From Schaedlerella sp. (GTDB lineage: Bacteria > Bacillota > Clostridia > Lachnospirales > Lachnospiraceae), in the NCBI GenBank assembly GCA_020024595.1, contig JAHHTO010000013.1:1-28175 (forward strand): DNA of 28,175 nt, read 5' to 3'. The translations under genes were made by a program, and so were the position numbers. Below the pieces are notes generated by a model. That model did no database searches and was not told the DNA's origin. It was given only the letters and a program-made list of their open reading frames with translations. Below, in pieces: positions 23,289-28,175 of this stretch. How positions within the stretch are numbered: position 1 is the first letter of the stretch; every line of letters starts with the position of its first letter.

Positions 23289-24599
23289 ATGGAAAATCAA
23301 TATAGTTATTATAATACGGACAATCAGAATAATAATACACAATATAGTGGAGGCGATTATCAGAATCAGCCGCAGCATGAAAAGAAGCCACAGAAAAAAT
23401 TGCCGAAAGTGGTTCTTGTAATTGGAGTTGCATTGCTGTTCGGGGTGGTATCTAGTGCCACATTCTTGACAACGAATTTTATTGGAAATCAAATTTTGGG
23501 GCTAACAAATTCCGGGGAGAAAGCAAAAGAGCCTGCAGCGCAGGTGAACAGTACAGAATTGACCCGGTCTTCCAGTGTTATCACATCAGATGTATCTGGA
23601 GTAGTGGAAAGTGTGATGCCTTCGCTGGTATCGATTACAAATATGAGTGTACAGGAAGTACAGAGTTTCTTTGGGGGCTATCAGCAACAGGAATCGGAAA
23701 GTGCGGGAAGTGGAATTATCATTAGTCAGACAGACAATGAACTTTTGATTGTAACCAATAACCATGTGGTCGAAGGAAGTCAGACATTAACCGTTACATT
23801 TGCAGATAATACAAGTTTGGAGGCAAACATTAAGGGAACCAATGCGGACAATGATCTTGCAGTCATTTCAGTTCCAATGGCAGAGATTTCAGAGGACACA
23901 TTGAATGCGATTGCAGTTGCGACCATGGGAGATTCTACAAAGCTGAATATCGGAGAGCCCGCCATTGCAATTGGAAATGCGCTGGGGTATGGACAGTCTG
24001 TAACAACAGGTGTTATCAGTGCGGTAGATCGTGAGAGTACGACGATAGATGAAACAACAGGTGAGGCTGTTTCAAGCGGCGTCAAATTAATTCAGACGGA
24101 TGCGGCAATCAATCCGGGAAACAGTGGAGGCGCTCTTGTCAATGCAAAAGGAGAGGTTATAGGTATTAGTTCGTCTAAGCTGGCAGGAACTATGGTAGAA
24201 GGTATGGGATATGCAATTCCGATTAGTGATGTAACAGACATTATTTCTGATTTAATGAATCGGGAGACAAAGACAAAGGTGGCAGAAAATGAACGCGGAT
24301 ATCTTGGAATCACTGGATTTGATGTAGATGCTCAGAGTGCAGAACGGTATCATATGCCAACCGGTGTCTATGTAGAAGATGTTGTAAAGAACGGTGGTGC
24401 TGAAAATGCAGGCATTACAAAAGGGAATATCATTACCGGGCTGGAAGGTGTAGATGTGGATGGCATGGAAAGTCTCCAGAGAGAGTTGCAGTATTATGCA
24501 AAGGATGAAACGATTTCTATAACTATTCAGATACCGGAAAATAATGGGGAATATACAGAGAAAATTGTAGATGTGAAATTAGGAAAGAAGTTGAAATAA
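23289..24599 (+). CDS. HtrA/DegP-like membrane-anchored serine protease with PDZ domain
   Basis: 436 residues. A polar Asn/Gln/Tyr-rich cytoplasmic tail (1-30), one signal-anchor helix (about 40-62), a trypsin-like domain (about 100-310) with the complete triad His159 in TNNHVVEG, Asp189 in NDLAVI and Ser279 in GNSGGAL, then one PDZ domain (about 335-430) with YLGITG and GAENAGITKGNIITGL. These proteases degrade misfolded proteins outside the membrane and are often part of envelope-stress responses. AAGGAG (23278-23283) is 5 bases before the ATG. It is a single-gene unit ending at a strong terminator; I saw no convincing promoter in the 154 bp upstream. Confidence 0.95.
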   Translation: MENQYSYYNTDNQNNNTQYSGGDYQNQPQHEKKPQKKLPKVVLVIGVALLFGVVSSATFLTTNFIGNQILGLTNSGEKAKEPAAQVNSTELTRSSSVITSDVSGVVESVMPSLVSITNMSVQEVQSFFGGYQQQESESAGSGIIISQTDNELLIVTNNHVVEGSQTLTVTFADNTSLEANIKGTNADNDLAVISVPMAEISEDTLNAIAVATMGDSTKLNIGEPAIAIGNALGYGQSVTTGVISAVDRESTTIDETTGEAVSSGVKLIQTDAAINPGNSGGALVNAKGEVIGISSSKLAGTMVEGMGYAIPISDVTDIISDLMNRETKTKVAENERGYLGITGFDVDAQSAERYHMPTGVYVEDVVKNGGAENAGITKGNIITGLEGVDVDGMESLQRELQYYAKDETISITIQIPENNGEYTEKIVDVKLGKKLK

Positions 24600-24611
24600 A
24601 GAAGTGTAAAA

Positions 24612-24651
24612 GAGAAAAGGTTTCGGAGTGTACCGGAACCTTTTCTTTTTT
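24612..24651 (+). terminator. rho-independent terminator after the HtrA-like gene
   Basis: GAAAAGGTTTCGG (24614-24626) pairs with CCGGAACCTTTTC (24633-24645) with one G-U pair and a 6-base loop, followed by TTTTTT. Confidence 0.92.
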
Positions 24652-24695
24652 CTTCCATAATATGATAGTGTAGAATGAGACAAAAGGAGTCTGAA

Positions 24696-25067
24696 ATGGT
24701 AAATTACCAGAATAATATGCGCTATGGACGTTCCGGGAATCTGTATCAGCAGCGTTCGTCCTGTATGAATCAGCGTCAGATGCCGGGATATAGGAACATG
24801 ACTCATTGTAATGGACGCTGCATGTCGGAGCCGTGTGATACGATGTATCGTGATGAATGCCATATGCCGGAATCATATGAGAGGGAGAGGAAAGATTGCG
24901 GCTGTGGACATCATGTAGATGTTTTGGAAGGAATGCCGCTGGCAATGGCGTATGTACCGTGGCAGAAATGGTGCGAGGTATATGATATTTGTGAAGGATT
25001 CTCACGAGGTACAATTTTCCGTGAACTGGATAAAATGTTTTGTGGGAGAGGAGGCTGCAATCGATGA
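24696..25067 (+). CDS. cotJA: spore coat-associated protein CotJA
   Basis: 123 residues. The C-terminal 50 residues are the CotJA core: MPLAMAYVPWQKWCEVYDIC, then GTIFRELDKMF. This protein is a component of the spore coat with CotJB and CotJC, made in the mother cell. The N-terminal 75 residues are an extra, low-complexity stretch rich in Met, Arg, Tyr, Asn and Cys (with DCGCGHH), making the protein longer than the roughly 80-residue Bacillus form. ATG 24696 is 6 bases after AAAGGAG; a TTG/ATG further upstream in the frame lacks a site. The stop overlaps the cotJB start (ATGA). A sporulation sigma promoter is expected in 24650-24680 but I could not assign one. Confidence 0.9.
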   Translation: MVNYQNNMRYGRSGNLYQQRSSCMNQRQMPGYRNMTHCNGRCMSEPCDTMYRDECHMPESYERERKDCGCGHHVDVLEGMPLAMAYVPWQKWCEVYDICEGFSRGTIFRELDKMFCGRGGCNR

Positions 25068-25333
25068 GTGAATGTCCATGTAGAAAGGACTTATTGCAGA
25101 AAATTAACGAGGCCAGCTTTGCAGTAGATGAAGTGAAATTATTTTTGGATACACATCCGTATGACGAAGAGGCTATGGAGTATTTCCAGAAATACAGCCG
25201 GATTCGTAATGAAGCAATGAAACTGTATGCGGAGCATTACGAACCATTGAATATTGACACAGCTGTATATTCCTGTGATAACAGATGGAATTGGATAGAT
25301 GAGCCGTGGCCATGGCAAGAAGGGGGATGCTGA
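25064..25333 (+). CDS. cotJB: spore coat protein CotJB
   Basis: 89 residues, the usual CotJB size. Typical features: CRKDLLQKINEASFAVDEVK, LFLDTHPYDEEAMEYFQKY and the aromatic C-terminus NRWNWIDEPWPWQEGGC. The start ATG overlaps the cotJA stop, with GGAGG about 12 bases upstream, and the stop lies 3 bases from the cotJC ATG, so the three genes form a tightly coupled operon. CotJB is needed with CotJA for placing CotJC in the coat in Bacillus; the same role is inferred here. Confidence 0.93.
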   Translation: MSECPCRKDLLQKINEASFAVDEVKLFLDTHPYDEEAMEYFQKYSRIRNEAMKLYAEHYEPLNIDTAVYSCDNRWNWIDEPWPWQEGGC

Positions 25334-25336
25334 TTT

Positions 25337-25534
25337 ATGTGGAATTATGAAAAAAGACTGCAGTATCCGGTAAGGATTACACAGACAAATCCGGAGATTG
25401 CACAGATTATTATTACGCAGTTCGGAGGCCCGGACGGAGAGTTGGCAGCATCTATGCGATATCTTGCTCAAAGATATACGATGCCATATAAGGAAGTTAC
25501 TGGAATACTGACAGACATTGGCACAGAAGAATAG
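25337..25534 (+). CDS. cotJC: CotJC, N-terminal fragment (gene interrupted by inserted element)
   Basis: Only 65 residues, against about 190 for intact CotJC, a manganese-catalase-like spore coat enzyme. The fragment matches the family start: MWNYEKRLQYPVRI, FGGPDGELAASMRYLAQRYT, and GILTDIGTEE. In intact homologues TDIGTEE is followed at once by a (L/F)AHLEMI stretch carrying the metal-binding His; here the frame runs into TAG immediately after TEE. AGGGGGA 9 bases before the ATG shows a healthy translation start. The rest of the gene is absent from the window, and a recombinase gene follows 66 bp on, so the gene was most likely split by integration and the 3' part should lie beyond the other end of the element. 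Confidence 0.9.
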   Translation: MWNYEKRLQYPVRITQTNPEIAQIIITQFGGPDGELAASMRYLAQRYTMPYKEVTGILTDIGTEE

Positions 25535-25566
25535 GCGCGTAGAAGATGCAACTAATATATTTCATC

Positions 25567-25615
25567 AAAAAAGTACCGGAAACAAGGGATAAAGCGGTGT
25601 TATTTCGGTACTTTC
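25567..25615 (-). terminator. terminator of the recombinase gene
   Basis: On the minus strand AAAGTACCG (complement of 25606-25614) and CGGTACTTT (complement of 25570-25578) form a 9-bp stem, extendable by AAA/TTT, ending in TTTTTT. The first arm overlaps the end of the recombinase coding region. It lies next to the junction and could also be part of the recombinase attachment site. Confidence 0.75.
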
Positions 25616-27132
25616 GGGTATACATCAATAGAAAATTCAGAGTTTTTTTGTCCTTTTTTGTTTCGTGTCACCTTTGTTAGAATGATGTTATCAATCAGGC
25701 TCTTAAGGGCACTGTTCTTTTCGGGAATCGTTAGATTCTCCCACTCACTTAAAAGATTCTTGCAGCGTGGCACAAAGTTCTTGCGATTCGCCTGCCGGGC
25801 AATTGTAAGATGCAGATCTTCCTGTGCTGTGCTGATATTGGATAGGCAGTCTTTTATGCGCTGTTCCAGTGCATTTGAACGCTCTATAAAGATTTCTTTC
25901 GTATAGATTCCCTGCTCCAAAAAATCAAATAAAGATTCCCGCTGTTTTAGAAGTGTCTGATGCTCATTCTCCAGATTGGTCACGATAGATTCTTTAGCGG
26001 CTATAGCGACTGCATCTTCCTGAAACGTGTCGGAAAACTCATACTTTGCTATGTAATTTTTTAGCCATTCAAGCAGTGCGGATTCCAGTTCGTCAATGCG
26101 AATGCCGACTGTGGTGCATTCAACATAATGGCAAATGAGAAAGTCATAGGGAGTCTTGGTCTGTGATTTTTTACGGACCATCAGTCTGCCGCACTGGGAG
26201 CAACGAACAAGACCGGCAAAAATATTCTGAATCGGTCGGTCATTACGAATCGGAGCAGAGAAGCTGCCTTTTGGTTGATTTGCCCGGTGGAATAAATCCT
26301 CACTGATACGGGCATCCCAGGAAGCATCTGCCAGAAGATATTCGGATGCATGAGGACGTGATCTGACAACAGATCCATTCTTCACAGCTCGGACTGTCTT
26401 CCGATATCCCCATCGAACCTTGCCGATATTTACCGGATTAGATATGATGCCTTTTAATGTTGAGGGAGTAAAAGGTTTCCCACTTCGTGCAAGAATTCCC
26501 ATATTCGTCATGTATGTGCAGGCTTTTTGATAACCATATTGTTTGTTTCCGCACAAATCATAAATCAGATCAAGAACCGGTGCTTCCTTTTCATCCGGAG
26601 CAAGAGAGAAGTGCTTCCCATCTGGTGCGGTGACACGCTTCCAGCCGTATGGTGCTATATTTCCTACATAGTATCCGTCTGAACTGGAACGCTCCCGGCC
26701 GCGCTGCATCCTGCGTTTGATGGTTGCATACTCTCGACGGCTCATAAACAAACTGAATTCAAAATACTCATTATCATATTCGTTTGACGGATCATAGATT
26801 TTGTTTGGGGTAACAATCTGGGTGTTGGAATAGAAAAACGCACGCTGTACACGTCCCTGATCAATGGTGTCACCTCTGGCCAGACGGTCTACATCCATTA
26901 CAAGACCTCCATCCCACATGCACGCTTCAACTTCTGCAAGGACCTGAGACATAACTGGACGAGCATCAATGCTGTCACCGGAGACAACTTCCCGGTAAAT
27001 TGCACCGATGGGAAGCGAAAGTGACTTTGCAAGTTCTAACAGGGTGGTGATGTGACGTTCCAACACATCAATTCCAAGTGCTTCCAGTTCGGCATCTTTT
27101 CTTGATTTTCTTGCGTAAATGAAATAAGACAT
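25600..27132 (-). CDS. large serine recombinase (site-specific integrase/excisionase)
   Basis: 510 residues. The catalytic resolvase domain (about 3-145) has Arg8 and nucleophile Ser10 in YARKSRKD and DRLARG at 82-87; the recombinase DNA-binding domain (about 155-260) includes NIAPYGWKR; a zinc ribbon follows with Cys311/314 (CSQCGRLM) and Cys334/339; then a coiled-coil stretch (about 380-440). This is the layout of large serine integrases such as phiC31-type enzymes and SpoIVCA. It cuts all four strands at short att sites and integrates or excises DNA. AGGAG precedes the ATG. Its stop lies 66 bp from the broken cotJC, so it is the likely agent of that insertion and of any excision. Confidence 0.95.
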   Translation of the reverse strand: MSYFIYARKSRKDAELEALGIDVLERHITTLLELAKSLSLPIGAIYREVVSGDSIDARPVMSQVLAEVEACMWDGGLVMDVDRLARGDTIDQGRVQRAFFYSNTQIVTPNKIYDPSNEYDNEYFEFSLFMSRREYATIKRRMQRGRERSSSDGYYVGNIAPYGWKRVTAPDGKHFSLAPDEKEAPVLDLIYDLCGNKQYGYQKACTYMTNMGILARSGKPFTPSTLKGIISNPVNIGKVRWGYRKTVRAVKNGSVVRSRPHASEYLLADASWDARISEDLFHRANQPKGSFSAPIRNDRPIQNIFAGLVRCSQCGRLMVRKKSQTKTPYDFLICHYVECTTVGIRIDELESALLEWLKNYIAKYEFSDTFQEDAVAIAAKESIVTNLENEHQTLLKQRESLFDFLEQGIYTKEIFIERSNALEQRIKDCLSNISTAQEDLHLTIARQANRKNFVPRCKNLLSEWENLTIPEKNSALKSLIDNIILTKVTRNKKGQKNSEFSIDVYPKVPK

Positions 27133-27210
27133 TGTATCACGCTCCTATGAAAATGTATGTAAAAAAGGGTATAAAAATAACAGCCGGCCGGAATATTAGT
27201 TCCGCTTGCG

Positions 27211-27239
27211 TTGACTGCCCGAAGATGATACAATATATT
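27211..27239 (+). promoter_or_regulatory. plus-strand promoter between recombinase and Abi-like gene
   Basis: TTGACT (27211-27216), 17 bp, TATATT (27234-27239). It points away from the recombinase, into a 90-bp stretch without a reading frame. One arm of the inverted repeat 27218-27266 lies in its spacer, so a bound protein could regulate it. Confidence 0.5.
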
Positions 27240-27266
27240 TGCTTAGAATAACTGTACATCTTCGGG
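27218..27266. repeat. inverted repeat upstream of the recombinase gene
   Basis: CCCGAAGATG (27218-27227) and CATCTTCGGG (27257-27266) are perfect complements, and the match continues as TACA/TGTA after a one-base bulge. The centre is AT-rich (about 20 bp). It could be a recombinase or regulator binding site, or a hairpin in a leader; it has no T-run. Confidence 0.5.
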
Positions 27267-27318
27267 AATATAGTCTATGTAAACCGTCTCAATGCTACAA
27301 CATGGAGGCGGTTTTAAT
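27246..27318 (+). ncRNA. candidate small RNA of about 70 nt
   Basis: A transcript from the promoter at 27211-27239 would start near 27246 and meet a hairpin AAACCGTCTC (27281-27290) with GAGGCGGTTT (27305-27314), 10 bp with one G-U pair, followed by TTAATT. No reading frame of note is inside. It would end just before, and run antisense towards, the 3' end of the Abi-like gene. The T-tail is short, so termination may be partial. This is a prediction from signals alone. Confidence 0.3.
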
Positions 27319-27327
27319 TATAGAATT

Positions 27328-28175
27328 TTAATGGAAACAACGTTTACAAGGGATATATCCATTTTTCTCAGCATAGTCAAGTTTTACCTCTAAAGAGTTA
27401 ACAATACCACTGCAATGTGGGATTGAGTGATATTTATTACTAGATTTAGTTATATATACGAAATCAGATGGAACAAAATCAATATTTAAAATCTGACTGA
27501 GATAGGTAACATCTTCAGAAAAATTCGAAAAATGTCTGTTTATTGAATAATCTAAGGCATCAAATAAATTTTTGTAAGGAGCATTATATTTGAATAATGC
27601 AAGCAAATTTAACAGGCCGCTAAAACCATCAACATTTATTTTGCGCTGTCCTTGAAAGATTTCATCAATGCGAATATTGCTAAAATGTTGGTAGTTATAC
27701 ATAAGACCTCCATGAGCAGCAAGATTGCGATATTCTTGACAAAGGAACAATGTGTCCATCATTAATTTACGAAGAGATTGGTCAGAAAGCTGAAGTCTAG
27801 AGTTATCATATAAACGTTTAGCGACAGCCAACTGATTCTCTGCTTTAAATAAATATAAGAAATTGACAATTGTAGACAGATATACATTCTTGAATAGAAT
27901 CCAAGGAGGAACTGTACCATACTTTTCGCGATAATGTTTTATTGGGTCTTTACCACTGCAGGTAGCATCTGTTAAAGTTTTTAAGATTGCGTTTAATGTG
28001 AATTGTTTCTTACGTTTACGCTTATCTTTATAATTATTGAATTGTAAATAGTCATCTTGATGAGTTCCAAAAGTTTTTGCAACGATATCAGCAACGATTT
28101 CCTTAACATGTTCTTCTAAATCCAACATAGATGCCATAACAGAGTTTCTCAAATTTTTATCAAATGAATATAGGG
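27328..28175 (-). CDS. Abi_2-like HEPN protein with C-terminal zinc-type motif (5' end outside window)
   Basis: At least 282 codons; the frame stays open to the window edge and the upstream codons (LYSFDKN) continue the family pattern, so the TTG at 28152 is internal and roughly 70-80 N-terminal residues are missing. The segments YSFDKNLRNSVMASMLDLEE, PPWILFKNVYLSTIVNFLYL and YRNLAAHGGLMYNY match the Abi_2 (AbiD/AbiF) family of phage-abortive-infection proteins. RNLAAH is the R-x4-H motif of HEPN ribonucleases (Arg142, His147 counting from the TTG). The last 40 residues have YHSIPHC and GYIPCKRC, a Cys/His pattern like small Ada-type zinc modules. Lower GC than the recombinase suggests separate origin. 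A phage-defence role is inference. Confidence 0.75.
   Translation of the reverse strand, partial: LYSFDKNLRNSVMASMLDLEEHVKEIVADIVAKTFGTHQDDYLQFNNYKDKRKRKKQFTLNAILKTLTDATCSGKDPIKHYREKYGTVPPWILFKNVYLSTIVNFLYLFKAENQLAVAKRLYDNSRLQLSDQSLRKLMMDTLFLCQEYRNLAAHGGLMYNYQHFSNIRIDEIFQGQRKINVDGFSGLLNLLALFKYNAPYKNLFDALDYSINRHFSNFSEDVTYLSQILNIDFVPSDFVYITKSSNKYHSIPHCSGIVNSLEVKLDYAEKNGYIPCKRCFH

Larger units (their letters stand above)
25531..28175. mobile_element. left end of a serine-recombinase integrative element inside cotJC
   Basis: Everything after the last CotJC-like codon (25531) is unrelated to cotJC and includes a large serine recombinase reading towards the junction and an Abi/HEPN-type gene. The junction lies about 25525-25545, where AGAAGA occurs twice (25525-25530 and 25541-25546); the exact crossover cannot be fixed without the other end. 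The right boundary is outside the window, so size and class (prophage remnant, skin-like element, integrative element) are open. Confidence 0.8.

Noticed and set aside
25600..27132. Recombinase gene as part of an insertion sequence of the IS607 type
   Set aside because: 510 residues with recombinase, zinc ribbon and coiled-coil domains is a large serine integrase; IS607-type enzymes are about 200 residues and no TnpB-like gene is next to it in the visible part.
28150..28152. TTG as start of the Abi-like gene
   Set aside because: Codons upstream stay open to the window edge and continue a conserved Abi_2 pattern (YSFDKNLR), so the gene begins outside the window.
1..28175. tRNA or rRNA genes
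   Set aside because: No cloverleaf-type sequence with a CCA-side acceptor stem and T-loop GTTCRA motif, and no rRNA-like stretch, was recognised on either strand by eye.

Overview
The window looks like chromosomal DNA of a low-to-moderate GC, spore-forming Firmicute, most likely a gut Lachnospiraceae. The support is a grpE-dnaK-dnaJ heat-shock cluster, strong AGGAGG-type ribosome sites, a cotJ spore-coat operon, a CsoR-controlled copper exporter, and a BspA-like leucine-rich-repeat protein carrying SLH domains. The species call is inference from protein style only.

Layout. 1-3.7 kb: 3' end of grpE, then dnaK and dnaJ, closed by a long hairpin terminator. 3.7-4.65 kb: an aldo/keto reductase with its own promoter. 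4.66-9.9 kb: a NarL/LuxR-type two-component system (minus strand) divergent from a three-gene ABC exporter operon (plus strand), with one palindrome between the two promoters. 10-12.4 kb: a MATE efflux protein and an Mrp/Nbp35-type Fe-S scaffold ATPase. 12.5-15.7 kb: a copper module in which a CsoR operator sits exactly inside the promoter spacer, followed by csoR and a CopA ATPase with a CopZ-like domain fused to its C-terminus behind an internal ribosome site. 15.7-17 kb: a membrane protein with two CmpB-like halves (minus). 17.1-19 kb: a YtrA-type GntR regulator, ABC ATPase and permease, autoregulated in all likelihood through a perfect 16-bp inverted repeat. 19.1-20.5 kb: a secreted LRR/SLH surface protein (minus). 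20.5-23.1 kb: an AT-rich control region with an 11-bp phased repeat array, an XRE regulator and an overlapping membrane phosphoglycerol-transferase-like enzyme. 23.3-24.6 kb: a membrane-anchored HtrA-like protease. 24.7-25.5 kb: cotJA-cotJB-cotJC, where cotJC stops after 65 codons. 25.5 kb to the window end: an inserted element with a large serine recombinase, a possible small RNA, and an Abi_2-like HEPN protein whose 5' end lies outside the window.

The most interesting points are: (i) cotJC is cut inside its conserved core by a recombinase-bearing element, the arrangement seen for developmentally excised elements such as skin in sigK; (ii) the CopA-CopZ fusion with a well-placed internal Shine-Dalgarno site, which could also make free 69-residue CopZ; (iii) the helically phased array in front of the XRE regulator; (iv) the HEPN/Abi-like gene on the element with a promoter-hairpin unit next to it. 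Several regulatory sites (copper operator, GntR inverted repeat, divergent two-component palindrome) can be read directly.
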